A stretch of DNA of 64,000 nt. It comes from CADCTB01 sp963768975 (GTDB lineage: Bacteria; Actinomycetota; Acidimicrobiia; Acidimicrobiales; AC-14). The notes below the pieces were generated by a model that was not told where the DNA came from, searched no databases, and saw only the letters and a list, made by a program, of their open reading frames with translations. Positions 42,063 through 49,920 of this stretch are shown in pieces. The stretch is from the NCBI GenBank assembly GCA_963768975.1, contig CAVYKB010000019.1:310001-374000 (forward strand). Reading direction: 5' to 3'. Position 1 is the first letter of the stretch; every line of letters starts with the position of its first letter. A program made the position numbers and the translations under genes.

Positions 42063-43859
42063 ATGGCGACGACGATTCCGAAGAGGACGGGCTCTACCAA
42101 GGACAGCCGGGATTCCGAGCTTGTCGAGATGGCGTGGGACCCGATCACCCGCATCGTGGGGAGCCTCGGGATCTACACCAAGATCGACTTCGGCACCGGC
42201 CGGGTGGTCGACTGCCACTCGACCTCGTCGATCTTCCGGGGTTACAGCATCTTCATGAAGGGCAAGGACCCCCGGGACGCCCACTTCATCACCAGCCGGA
42301 TCTGCGGCATCTGCGGTGACAACCACGCCACCTGCTCGGTGTACTGCCAGAACATGGCCTACAACGTGCGGCCGCCCCACCTGGGCGAGTGGATCGTCAA
42401 CCTCGGCGAGGCGGCCGAGTACATGTTCGACCACAACATCTTCCAGGAGAACCTGGTCGGGGTCGACTACTGCGAGAAGATGATCGCCGAGACGAATCCC
42501 GGCGTGCTGGAGCTGGCCAACGCCACGGAGGCGCCCAACACCGACGCCCATGGCTACCGCACCATCGGCGACATCATGCGCTCGCTCAACCCGTTCTCGG
42601 GCGAGTTCTACCGCGAGGCCCTGATGGTCAGCCGGTACACCCGGGAGATGTTCTGCCTCATGGAGGGTCGCCACGTGCACCCCTCCACCCTGTATCCCGG
42701 CGGTGTCGGCACGACGGCCACCATCCAGCTCTTCACCGACTACTTGACCCGGCTCATGCGCTACGTCGAGTTCATGAAGAAGGTCGTGCCCCTGCACGAC
42801 GACCTGTTCGACTTCATCTACGAAGCCATGCCCGGCTACGAAGAGGTCGGCCGCCGGCGCATCCTCCTGAACTGCTGGGGCGCCTTCCAGGACCCCGACG
42901 TCTGCAACTTCAACTACCGCGACATGACCAAGTGGGGCCGGGCCATGTACGTGACCCCCGGCGTGGTCGTGGACGGCAAGCTGGTCACCAACGACCTGGT
43001 CGACATCAACCTCGGTATCCGCATCCTGCTCGGCAGCTCGTTCTACGACGACTGGGGCGACCAGCCGATGTTCGTGGAGCGCGACCCGCTGGGCAACCCG
43101 GTGGACCGGACTCACCCGTGGAACCAGCACACCATCCCCCAGCCCCAGAAGCGCGACTTCGACGACAAGTACAGCTGGGTCATGTCGCCCCGCTGGTTCG
43201 ACGGCAAGGACCACCTCGCCCTCGACACCGGCGGCGGTCCCATCGCCCGCCTGTGGTCCACGGCCCTCTCGGGCCTGGTCGACACCGGCTACGTGAAGGC
43301 CACGGGCCGCAGCGTGCAGATCAACCTGCCGCGTACCGCGCTGAAGCCCGAAGTCAGCTTCGAGTGGAAGATCCCGAAGTGGTCCAACGCCATCGAGCGC
43401 AACCGGGCCCGTACCTACTTCCAGGCCTACGCCGCAGCCCAGGCGCTGTACTTCAGCGAGAAGGCGCTGGCCGAGATCCGGGCCGGGCACACCAAGACGT
43501 GGGAATCCTTCGAGGTGCCCGACGAGGGTGTCGGCGCCGGCTTCACCGAAGCCGTACGCGGCGTGCTGTCGCACCACATGGTCATCAAGGGCGGCAAGAT
43601 CGCCAACTACCACCCGTACCCCCCGACGCCCTGGAACGCCAACCCCCGTGACTCTTTCGGCACGCCCGGCCCCTACGAGGACGCGGTCATGAACACTCCG
43701 ATCTTCGAGGAGAATGACCGGGAGAACTTCAAGGGCATCGACATCATGCGGGCCGTCCGCAGCTTCGACCCCTGCCTGCCGTGTGGCGTCCACATGTACC
43801 TGGGCAAGGGCAAGGTGCTGCGTAAGGTCCACTCTCCGACGTCCTACGGCGGCGAGTGA
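42063..43859 (+). CDS. hhyL: [NiFe]-hydrogenase large subunit, group 1h
   Basis: A 598-residue catalytic subunit. The L1 motif RICGICGDNHATCS (C81, C84) and the L2 motif FDPCLPCGVH (C571, C574) bind the NiFe(CN)2CO site. The 21-residue tail after His577 (starting MYLGKGKVLRK) would be removed by the maturation protease encoded downstream. HGYRTIGDIMRSLNPFSGEF and VSRYTREMFCLMEGRHVHPS are typical of the actinobacterial group. The GTGA overlap with the next gene and the operon order support group 1h. Confidence 0.97.
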   Translation: MATTIPKRTGSTKDSRDSELVEMAWDPITRIVGSLGIYTKIDFGTGRVVDCHSTSSIFRGYSIFMKGKDPRDAHFITSRICGICGDNHATCSVYCQNMAYNVRPPHLGEWIVNLGEAAEYMFDHNIFQENLVGVDYCEKMIAETNPGVLELANATEAPNTDAHGYRTIGDIMRSLNPFSGEFYREALMVSRYTREMFCLMEGRHVHPSTLYPGGVGTTATIQLFTDYLTRLMRYVEFMKKVVPLHDDLFDFIYEAMPGYEEVGRRRILLNCWGAFQDPDVCNFNYRDMTKWGRAMYVTPGVVVDGKLVTNDLVDINLGIRILLGSSFYDDWGDQPMFVERDPLGNPVDRTHPWNQHTIPQPQKRDFDDKYSWVMSPRWFDGKDHLALDTGGGPIARLWSTALSGLVDTGYVKATGRSVQINLPRTALKPEVSFEWKIPKWSNAIERNRARTYFQAYAAAQALYFSEKALAEIRAGHTKTWESFEVPDEGVGAGFTEAVRGVLSHHMVIKGGKIANYHPYPPTPWNANPRDSFGTPGPYEDAVMNTPIFEENDRENFKGIDIMRAVRSFDPCLPCGVHMYLGKGKVLRKVHSPTSYGGE

Positions 43860-44395
43860 GTTCCGCAGACCTCACATCAGTCGGCGAGCGGCTGGAGGTC
43901 CTCCTGGAGGAGCTCCGGCTGCTCGAGCCGACGGCCCGCCAGCGGGCGGAGGAGTGCATCCGCCTGGTCACCGACCTGTACGGCGCGGGCATGAACAACG
44001 TGATGGAGCTCATCGTCGACTCGGGCGATGTCGTGCTCCTCGACAAGGTCGTGAAGAACGGGCTGGTGCACAACCTGCTCGTGCTTCACGGCTTGCACCC
44101 CTTCGAGCTGTCGTCACGCATCGACGTCGCCCTCGACTCCGTGCGGCCGTACCTGGCCTCCCACGGCGGCGACGTCGAGGTGCTCGACGTCGACGAGGAA
44201 GCCGGCGCCATCACCATCCGCCTGCTGGGCAGCTGCGACGGCTGCCCATCCTCTGCGGTCACCCTGAAGTTGGCGGTGGAGGACGCCATCCGCCAGGCCG
44301 CTCCCGAAGTCGCCCACATCATCGTCGATGGCTGGGTCGAGCCGGAGCCGCCGGCGACTCCAATCGAGCTGCGTCAGAAGCCGGTTTCGGTATGA
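43856..44395 (+). CDS. NifU/Nfu-domain iron-sulfur scaffold protein of the Hhy cluster
   Basis: A 179-residue protein. The N-terminal half is helical (VGERLEVLLEELRLLEPTAR). The C-terminal Nfu domain has VRPYLASHGGDVEVLDVDEE and LLGSCDGCPSSAVTLKLAVE, with the CxxC pair that holds a transferable [4Fe-4S] cluster. The GTG start overlaps the hhyL stop. Nfu genes are a regular part of group 1h loci and probably supply the small-subunit clusters. Confidence 0.92.
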   Translation: MSSADLTSVGERLEVLLEELRLLEPTARQRAEECIRLVTDLYGAGMNNVMELIVDSGDVVLLDKVVKNGLVHNLLVLHGLHPFELSSRIDVALDSVRPYLASHGGDVEVLDVDEEAGAITIRLLGSCDGCPSSAVTLKLAVEDAIRQAAPEVAHIIVDGWVEPEPPATPIELRQKPVSV

Positions 44396-45006
44396 GCATG
44401 CAGTCCTCGGGCGCCTTCGATCTCCTCCAGCGCATCCGCACTCCGGCCCCCCTGCCACGCCCGGGTGAGCGCTGCGAGATGTGCACCGCCGAGATCCTCG
44501 ACGAGCACGGCCACGTGGTCGACCTCGACAACCGGGGCCTGATGTGCGCCTGCCGGCCCTGCTACCTGCTGTTCGCCTCGGGCGGCGCCGGCGGCAAGCG
44601 CTTCCGCGCCGTGCCGGACCGGTACGTGGCGCTGCGGTCCTTCGCCCTGTCGCCGGGTCAGTGGGAGGAGCTCCAGATCCCGGTGGCAATGGCGTTCTTC
44701 TTCAAGAACTCGGTGGAGGAGCGCGTCGTCGCCTTCTACCCGAGCCCGGCCGGCGCCACCGAGTCGCTGCTGCCCCTCGACGCCTGGGACCGCTTGTCGG
44801 AGGCCAACCCGGAGCTGACCGACATCGAGCCCGACGTCGAAGCCCTTCTGGTGCGGGCGCCGGCGGAGGGCTACCTGGTGCCGATCGACGCTTGTTACGA
44901 GCTGGTCGGCCAGATGCGCCGGCTGTGGCAGGGCTTCGACGGCGGCCAGGAGGCCCGCGCCGAGCTCGACGCCTTCTTCGCCCGGATCGCAGCCCGCGCC
45001 ACATGA
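44392..45006 (+). CDS. DUF5947 family protein
   Basis: A 204-residue soluble protein recognised as DUF5947, regularly encoded with actinobacterial high-affinity hydrogenases. GERCEMCTAEILDEHGHVVD followed by GLMCACRPCYLLF shows a four-Cys zinc- or iron-binding pattern. WEELQIPVAMAFFFKNSVEE and the ATESLLPLDAWDRL region follow. ATGA overlap at both ends, so it is co-translated with nfu and DUF6084. Function unknown; a cofactor or assembly role fits the Cys motif. Confidence 0.85.
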   Translation: MSMQSSGAFDLLQRIRTPAPLPRPGERCEMCTAEILDEHGHVVDLDNRGLMCACRPCYLLFASGGAGGKRFRAVPDRYVALRSFALSPGQWEELQIPVAMAFFFKNSVEERVVAFYPSPAGATESLLPLDAWDRLSEANPELTDIEPDVEALLVRAPAEGYLVPIDACYELVGQMRRLWQGFDGGQEARAELDAFFARIAARAT

Positions 45007-45623
45007 GCCAGCTGGACTTCGAGGTTCTGGGCGTCACGCCTGACCCCTACGCCGCCGCCCCCACGCTGCTTTTCCGGCTGAAGGTCGACGAGACGACGGG
45101 TCAGGCCGTCCACTCGGTGTCCCTGCGCGCCCAGATCCGCATCGAGCCCCAGAAGCGGCGGTACTCGGCTGCAGAGTCGGAGCGGCTCCTGGCCATCTTC
45201 GGAGAAACGCCGAGGTGGGGTGACACCCTCAAGCCCTTCCTCTGGACCCACGCCGTCACTATGGTGGCCGGCTTCTCGGGCACGGCGGAGTTCGACATCC
45301 CGGTGGCGTGCACCTACGACTTCGAGGTGGCGGCGGCCAAGTACCTCCATGCCCTCGACGACGGCGACGTGCCCCTCGTCCTGCTCTTCAACGGGACGGT
45401 GTTCTCGGCTTCGGGCGTGGAGCCGGTGCCCTGGCACAAGGAGTCGCACTTCAAGATGCCGGCGGTGGTGTGGCGCCAGCTGATGGATCTGTACTTCCCC
45501 AACAGTGGCTGGATCCGCCTGCGGCGTGACACCCTCGACGACCTCGAGCGGTTCAAGACTGAGCGCGCCCTGCCGACGTGGGAGCAGGCCATCGAGGCGC
45601 TGCTGAAGGACGCGGCCGAGTGA
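45003..45623 (+). CDS. DUF6084 family protein
   Basis: A 206-residue protein of a conserved group 1h neighbour family. It looks beta-rich: LDFEVLGVTPDPYAAAPTLL, SVSLRAQIRIEPQKRRY, AEFDIPVACTYDFEVAAAKY, and VPLVLLFNGTVFSASG, ending in RFKTERALPTWEQAIEALL. No metal motif or membrane segment. Overlaps both neighbours. Role unknown; co-translation points to a protein needed in fixed ratio with DUF5947. Confidence 0.84.
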   Translation: MSQLDFEVLGVTPDPYAAAPTLLFRLKVDETTGQAVHSVSLRAQIRIEPQKRRYSAAESERLLAIFGETPRWGDTLKPFLWTHAVTMVAGFSGTAEFDIPVACTYDFEVAAAKYLHALDDGDVPLVLLFNGTVFSASGVEPVPWHKESHFKMPAVVWRQLMDLYFPNSGWIRLRRDTLDDLERFKTERALPTWEQAIEALLKDAAE

Positions 45624-46990
45624 GTGTCTCGGCCAGGTCCTCGACCGTGCGCTCGACCCTCGAGGGGTTCGAGCGTGCCCGTCAGCTCGCCGACGCCGTT
45701 CTGTACGAGGGCTACGTGCTGTACCCCTACCGGGCGTCCTCGGCCAAGAACCAGGTGCGCTGGCAGTTCGGCGTGATCGCCCCCGAGGAACACTGCAGGG
45801 TCGACGGCGGCGAGCGATCGTTCATGCGCACCGAGGTGCTGGTCGAGGGCTCCCGCCCGGTGGTGGATCTCAAGCTCCGCTTCCTGCGGGTCCAGACCCG
45901 CACGATCGAAGACGCCTCGGGCACGCCGGTGGCGTCGCTCGATGTCGACGGGCACCGCTGGACAGCGTGGGACGAGGCGGTCGAGGAGGAGCTCGACGTC
46001 GAGGCCCTCGGCCTGGGCGAGCGCGTCGTGCCCTTCGAGCTGGCGCCGGTGCGCATGATGGAAGACCTCGAAGGCGGCGCCGGCCGGGTGGTACGTGAGA
46101 GCCAGGCCGTGGCCGCCGAGGTCCGGGTCTCGGCCGAGAGGCTCGAAGGCCCCTACCCGCTGGTCAAGTTCCGCGTCGACGTCGTAAACGTCACGCCGTG
46201 GTCGCAGGCCGGGGCGCCTCGTGACGACGTCGTGCGCCGCTCGCTGGCCGCCGTTCACTCGCTGATGGCGGTCCACCACGGGCAGTTCCTGTCGCTCATC
46301 GACTACCCGGAGTTCGCCACCGGTGCCGTGAAGTCGTGCAAGAACGAGGGGACGTGGCCGGTCCTGGTGGGAGACGCCGGCGAGCGCAGCGTCGTCCTGT
46401 CCTCGCCGATCACCCTTCCCGACTATCCCGAGATCGCCCCCGAAAGCGCGGGCGACATGTTCGACTCGACCGAGATCGACGAGATCCTCGCCCTGCGGGT
46501 CCTCACCCTCACCGATGAGGAGAAGCACGAGGCCAGGGGCACCGACGCGCGGGCGGCGGCGATTATCGACCGCGTCGACGCCATGCCCCCGGAGCTGTTC
46601 GACAAGCTCCACGGCGCCGTTCGCTACCTCCGCACGGTGACGACGCCCCGCCAGGATGCGCCCCTGGACCCGGCGGCACCGGGCGAGACACCCTGGTGGG
46701 ATCCGGGCATGGACGCCTCGGTCGACCCGTGGTCGGATACCGCGCTGGTCGGTTCCCACCCGGTGGGTCGCGGCGCTCGAGTCCGCCTGCGGCCCACCGG
46801 GCGGGCCGACGCCCACGACATGTTCCTGGTCGGCAAGATCGCCACCGTCGAAGGGGTCTTCTTCGACGTCGACGGCGAGACCCAGTTCGCGTGCACCCTC
46901 GACGAGGACCCGGGAACCGACATGGCCCGGGCCCACGGCCGCTACCTGTACTTCCGACCCGACGAGCTCGAGTTCGTGGAGGGCGCATGA
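45620..46990 (+). CDS. Conserved Hhy-cluster protein of unknown function (456 aa)
   Basis: A 456-residue soluble protein. LADAVLYEGYVLYPYRASSA, then KNQVRWQFGVIAPEEHCR is a strongly patterned N-terminus; a middle part includes VHSLMAVHHGQFLSLIDYPE and CKNEGTWPVLVG. The C-terminal domain (VGSHPVGRGARVRLRPTGRA onward, to CTLDEDPGTDMARAHGRYLY) looks like a small beta-barrel of SH3 type. I recognise it as a standing member of group 1h loci but know no function. GTG start overlaps DUF6084; ATGA overlap with the protease. Confidence 0.83.
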   Translation: MSVSARSSTVRSTLEGFERARQLADAVLYEGYVLYPYRASSAKNQVRWQFGVIAPEEHCRVDGGERSFMRTEVLVEGSRPVVDLKLRFLRVQTRTIEDASGTPVASLDVDGHRWTAWDEAVEEELDVEALGLGERVVPFELAPVRMMEDLEGGAGRVVRESQAVAAEVRVSAERLEGPYPLVKFRVDVVNVTPWSQAGAPRDDVVRRSLAAVHSLMAVHHGQFLSLIDYPEFATGAVKSCKNEGTWPVLVGDAGERSVVLSSPITLPDYPEIAPESAGDMFDSTEIDEILALRVLTLTDEEKHEARGTDARAAAIIDRVDAMPPELFDKLHGAVRYLRTVTTPRQDAPLDPAAPGETPWWDPGMDASVDPWSDTALVGSHPVGRGARVRLRPTGRADAHDMFLVGKIATVEGVFFDVDGETQFACTLDEDPGTDMARAHGRYLYFRPDELEFVEGA

Positions 46991-47514
46991 CCGAGCCCCG
47001 GATCTTCGTGGTCGGCGTCGGGAACATCTTTCTCGGCGACGACGGCTTCGGCGTCGAAGTGGCCACCCGCATGCGCCGGCGCCCCATCCCCGACGGGGTG
47101 CGGGTCGAGGACTACGGCATCCGCGGCGTCCACCTGGCCTACGCGCTGCTCGAGGGGAGCTTCGACCTGGTGATCCTGGTCGACACCCTCGACGTCGGCG
47201 GCGAGCCGGGTTCGATCAGCATCTTCGAGCCCGAGCTGGGCGGCATGGGTGACGTGCTTCCCGACGCCCACGATCTCGACCCTGCATCGGTCATGGGCCT
47301 CCTCGCCGGCCTCGGCGGCTCGGTGGGGCGGATGCTTGTGGTCGGGTGCCAGCCCTCGGCCTTGGCCGAGGAGATGGGCTTGTCACCACCGGTCGAGGCC
47401 GCCGTCGAGGAGGCCATCCGGGTCGTCGAGGAGCTCGTGCAGGAACAGCTGTCCACCACGCCGACGGTGATCGCCGGCCAAATGAGTTATGTCGGGAAGG
47501 AGCACCGAACATGA
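46987..47514 (+). CDS. Hydrogenase maturation protease (HyaD/HybD family)
   Basis: A 175-residue endopeptidase that trims the C-terminal tail of HhyL after nickel insertion. VGVGNIFLGDDGFGVEVATR carries the first nickel-sensing acidic residue, VILVDTLDVGG the Asp, and PDAHDLDPASVM the His. Length and motif order are normal. It is the partner expected for the 21-residue tail of HhyL. Confidence 0.93.
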   Translation: MTEPRIFVVGVGNIFLGDDGFGVEVATRMRRRPIPDGVRVEDYGIRGVHLAYALLEGSFDLVILVDTLDVGGEPGSISIFEPELGGMGDVLPDAHDLDPASVMGLLAGLGGSVGRMLVVGCQPSALAEEMGLSPPVEAAVEEAIRVVEELVQEQLSTTPTVIAGQMSYVGKEHRT

Positions 47515-47615
47515 TCCGCAGGCTCGTTATGTCGATCCTCTTCGCAGCCATGGCGGGGGTGGTGGTGAAGTCGCTGCCGGACCTTGCCCGCTACCTCAAG
47601 ATGCGGGAGATGTAG
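47511..47615 (+). CDS. DUF6893-like membrane microprotein 1 (34 aa)
   Basis: A 34-residue protein: a basic start (MIRRLVMSIL), one transmembrane helix, then the motif LPDLARYLKMREM at the C-terminus. ATG overlaps the protease stop (ATGA), and the next gene begins in its stop codon. It matches the tiny DUF6893 proteins I associate with hydrogenase loci. Too short for most gene callers. Probably a membrane tether or electron-transfer interface part. Confidence 0.78.
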   Translation: MIRRLVMSILFAAMAGVVVKSLPDLARYLKMREM

Positions 47616-47734
47616 TGCGCACCCTCGGCATCGCCACCACCATCGTTGTAGCGCTGAGTGTCCTGGCCGTCCTCTTCATCGTCATCATCTCCATTCCCGA
47701 CCTGGCCCGGTACCTCCGCCTGCGAAGGATGTAA
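47615..47734 (+). CDS. DUF6893-like membrane microprotein 2 (39 aa)
   Basis: Starts with GTG in the last base of the preceding stop codon. The product has a transmembrane helix (TTIVVALSVLAVLFIVII) and ends IPDLARYLRLRRM, nearly the same tail as microprotein 1 (LPDLARYLKMREM). The two are tandem paralogues. One-base overlap suggests equal production. Confidence 0.76.
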   Translation: MRTLGIATTIVVALSVLAVLFIVIISIPDLARYLRLRRM

Positions 47735-47737
47735 GTC

Positions 47738-47989
47738 GTGTGTCTCGGCATCCCGGGGCGGGTCGTCGCCCTGCGTGACAACCCCCACCTGGCCACCGTC
47801 GACGTGCTCGGCGAGGAGGCCACCATCAACATCGGCATGCTCGAAGAGCCGCTGGAGCCGGGCGACTACGTCCTGATCCACGTGGGCTTCGCCATGAACA
47901 AGATCGACCCCGCCGAGGCCCGCAAGGCCCTGGACGGACTGCAACTCATGGGGAACAACGACACGGAGGTTGACCAGTGGGTGTCATGA
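47738..47989 (+). CDS. hypC: Hydrogenase maturation factor HypC
   Basis: An 83-residue HypC/HybG chaperone that delivers the Fe(CN)2CO group with HypD. The essential N-terminal Cys is present (MCLGIPGRVVAL), followed by GEEATINIGMLEEPLEPGDY and VLIHVGFAMNKIDPAEARK. GTG start. HypD, HypE and HypF are not in this window and must be elsewhere. Confidence 0.95.
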   Translation: MCLGIPGRVVALRDNPHLATVDVLGEEATINIGMLEEPLEPGDYVLIHVGFAMNKIDPAEARKALDGLQLMGNNDTEVDQWVS

Positions 47990-48195
47990 TCGGGTTCGCG
48001 CTCGGCTACATGTTCGGCACGAGGGCCGGCGCCGAGGCCTACGAGGAGATGACCGACGCGCTCAAGACGATCGTCTCCTCGGGCGAGCTCAAGGAGCTGG
48101 CTGGCGGGGCCATCGGGATGATCGCCGAGGTGCTCAGGAACGGCACCAGCTCCCTCGGCGAGGGTAGCGGCGCCAAGCTCCGGCGCATCGCCTGA
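47977..48195 (+). CDS. Small YtxH-like membrane protein of the Hhy cluster (72 aa)
   Basis: Starts with GTG inside hypC (overlap 13 bases). GVMIGFALGYMFGTRAGAEA is a Gly-rich hydrophobic helix of YtxH type, then an amphipathic helical tail (YEEMTDALKTIVSSGELKEL). Single-pass, small, co-translated with hypC. Function unknown; one of several short membrane proteins in the locus. Confidence 0.72.
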   Translation: MGVMIGFALGYMFGTRAGAEAYEEMTDALKTIVSSGELKELAGGAIGMIAEVLRNGTSSLGEGSGAKLRRIA

Positions 48196-48208
48196 GCGAG
48201 GCCCGGGT

Positions 48209-49153
48209 GTGGCGGTGGTCATCACGGCCGCCGACCGGCAGGAGTTCAAGCGCTGCCGGCGGGCCTGGGACTTCGGCTCCCGGCTGCGCCAGGGCTGGGA
48301 GCCGGACGGTGACCCCGCGCCGGTCGACCCGGCGGCGGCCATCCGTGCCGCGCTCGCCGTCTGGTACTTCCCCGGCATGTGGGAGTGGGGCAGGGAGATC
48401 GTGCGCCCGCTTGCCATCGAGGCGCACCGGCGGGTCACCGCCGGCTGGCCCGCGGAGCACGCCCGGGTCGCCTCCGCCGGCGAAGCGCTGCTCGGCCAGT
48501 ACTTCGACTGGGCGCCGGCGGTGGACGTCTTCACCCCGCTGCGGGTGGAGACCGACGTCGAGGTCAGCATCCCGGACCCGAAGGATCCGCGCCGCGACGT
48601 GGGGACCGCTGACGGCTCGGCCGTGCGCTTCGCGGACCGCGTTGACCTCGTCGTCGTCGACCCGTTCAACGCCTACTGGGTGGTGGGCCATCGCATCGGC
48701 GACGGCTGGGCCGCGTCCGACGCCCTCCTCCTCGACGAGGCCGGCGCGGCCTGGTGCTGGGCGTGGGGGCGGTCGTACCTGGGCATGGACATCGCCGGCG
48801 TCATCTACAACGAGCTGCGTACCGACGGCGAGTTCCGCCGCACCCAGGTCAGCCGGGGGCTGGCGGAGCTCGAACGGGTCCGCCACAAGGTCGGCTGCGA
48901 GGCCAGCGACATGACCCGGGCCGACGTGGCCGTCTACCCGTCGCCCTCCTGGGATCTCTGTTCGACGTGCGTGTTCCGCCCGCCGTGCATCGCCCTCGAC
49001 ACCGGTGCCGACGCGGAGGCGGTGCTGGAAGCCGGCTACCGCCGTCGGCCGCCGGCGCAGGTGCAGGAGGGCCGCCTCGGCGGTTCCACCTGGTCGATGG
49101 GTCGGGGCGCCGCCCCGCCCAAGTTCGGGCCCGGTCCCCATCCGGGCCGCTGA
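48209..49153 (+). CDS. Cas4/RecB-like iron-sulfur protein of the Hhy cluster, probably without nuclease activity
   Basis: A 314-residue protein with the Cys layout of Cas4/AddB-type proteins: C16 in EFKRCRRAWDF, then C251-x2-C254-x5-C260 (CSTCVFRPPC), expected to hold a [4Fe-4S] cluster. The core VRFADRVDLVVV resembles the PD-(D/E)XK strand, but the following strand reads WVVGHRIGDG and lacks the D/E-x-K pair. DNA cleavage is therefore doubtful. No CRISPR or recombination gene is near; the location inside a hydrogenase operon suggests electron transfer or assembly. The C-terminus is Pro/Gly-rich. Confidence 0.8.
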   Translation: MAVVITAADRQEFKRCRRAWDFGSRLRQGWEPDGDPAPVDPAAAIRAALAVWYFPGMWEWGREIVRPLAIEAHRRVTAGWPAEHARVASAGEALLGQYFDWAPAVDVFTPLRVETDVEVSIPDPKDPRRDVGTADGSAVRFADRVDLVVVDPFNAYWVVGHRIGDGWAASDALLLDEAGAAWCWAWGRSYLGMDIAGVIYNELRTDGEFRRTQVSRGLAELERVRHKVGCEASDMTRADVAVYPSPSWDLCSTCVFRPPCIALDTGADAEAVLEAGYRRRPPAQVQEGRLGGSTWSMGRGAAPPKFGPGPHPGR

Positions 49154-49168
49154 GAGAGAGGAAGCTTT

Positions 49169-49417
49169 ATGGAATTGCTGTGGGTGGCCAACCTGGTGCT
49201 CCTGCTGGTGGTGGTGCCGCTCCTGCTGCTGTTCGCCGGACGGGTGGTCCGCCGCCTGTGGGCGATCAGCAAGCTCGCCGACTCCACCCTGGCCAACGGG
49301 CTGGCGCTGAGCAAGGAGCTCGAAGCGGTCCCGACGCTGCTCGAGACCAAGCGGCTCACCGGCGCCGCCCGCCAGCTCGTTGGCCGCTACGGCGCCGGCC
49401 TCGTCGCCCTCCTCTAA
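49169..49417 (+). CDS. Small membrane protein with helical tail (82 aa)
   Basis: One strongly hydrophobic N-terminal helix (LLWVANLVLLLVVVPLLLLF) then a basic turn RVVRRLW and an amphipathic helical tail (LALSKELEAVPTLLETKRLT). ATG follows GAGAGAGAGGAAG, a strong Shine-Dalgarno. First of five short proteins of the same build around the terminator at 49.9 kb. Function unknown. Confidence 0.72.
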   Translation: MELLWVANLVLLLVVVPLLLLFAGRVVRRLWAISKLADSTLANGLALSKELEAVPTLLETKRLTGAARQLVGRYGAGLVALL

Positions 49418-49443
49418 CCGCCAACCACAGGAAAGGACACCCA

Positions 49444-49869
49444 ATGGACGCCGCAGTTGTTGCCCTGCTCGTCATCGTCGGCGTGATCGTGGCCGCCATC
49501 GCCGTGCACCTCATCGCCATCGCCGTCTCGTTGCGCAAGATCACCGGCACCCTCACCAAGGTGAAGGGCGGGGTGGTGGCCATCAAGGGCCAGACGGACC
49601 CGGTCGGCGATGTGATCGGCGGCGTAGCCGCGGACGTGGCCGCTATCGACGACGACCTCGAAGGCCTGCTCGAGATGGTGGGCGAGGCCCAGGCCGCGGC
49701 CGCCGCTCAGCCGCCGCCCCCGCCGGCCCCCCGGGCCGCCCGCCGGCCGGCACCGGCGCCGGCCGTCGAGATTGAAGAGCTCGAAGAGATCGTTGACTTC
49801 GAGGACGACGAGCCCGTCCGCCGGCCCTCGATGCAGGAGGCGGTGGCCCGGGCCCGGGCCGGCGTCTGA
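49444..49869 (+). CDS. Membrane protein with coiled-coil and Pro/Ala-rich acidic tail (141 aa)
   Basis: An N-terminal helix (VVALLVIVGVIVAAIAVHLI), then SLRKITGTLTKVKGGVVAIK with G43-V-V-A-I-K-G49, an amphipathic segment, a PPPPPAPRAARRPAPAP linker and an acidic end (EIEELEEIVDFEDDEPVRR). The G-V-x-A-x-K-G segment recurs at the same residue numbers in the minus-strand gene at 49921-50172, so the two are probably related. Good Shine-Dalgarno (AGGAAAGG). Last plus-strand gene before the terminator. Confidence 0.74.
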   Translation: MDAAVVALLVIVGVIVAAIAVHLIAIAVSLRKITGTLTKVKGGVVAIKGQTDPVGDVIGGVAADVAAIDDDLEGLLEMVGEAQAAAAAQPPPPPAPRAARRPAPAPAVEIEELEEIVDFEDDEPVRRPSMQEAVARARAGV

Positions 49870-49885
49870 CCCCGCGGTATTGACA

Positions 49886-49918
49886 AAATAGGGGTCCCCG
49901 GTGCGGGGACCCCTATTT
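49886..49918. terminator. Bidirectional terminator between the converging halves of the Hhy locus
   Basis: A perfect 14-bp stem: AAATAGGGGTCCCC (49886-49899) pairs with 49905-49918 around a five-base loop GGTGC, flanked by ACA on the left. It has A's on one side and T's on the other, so it can end transcription from both strands. Confidence 0.88.
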
Positions 49919-49920
49919 CG

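Noticed and set aside
48209..49153. Cas4-like protein as evidence of a CRISPR-Cas locus
   Set aside because: No cas1/cas2, no repeat array, and the nuclease residues are missing; the setting is a hydrogenase operon.
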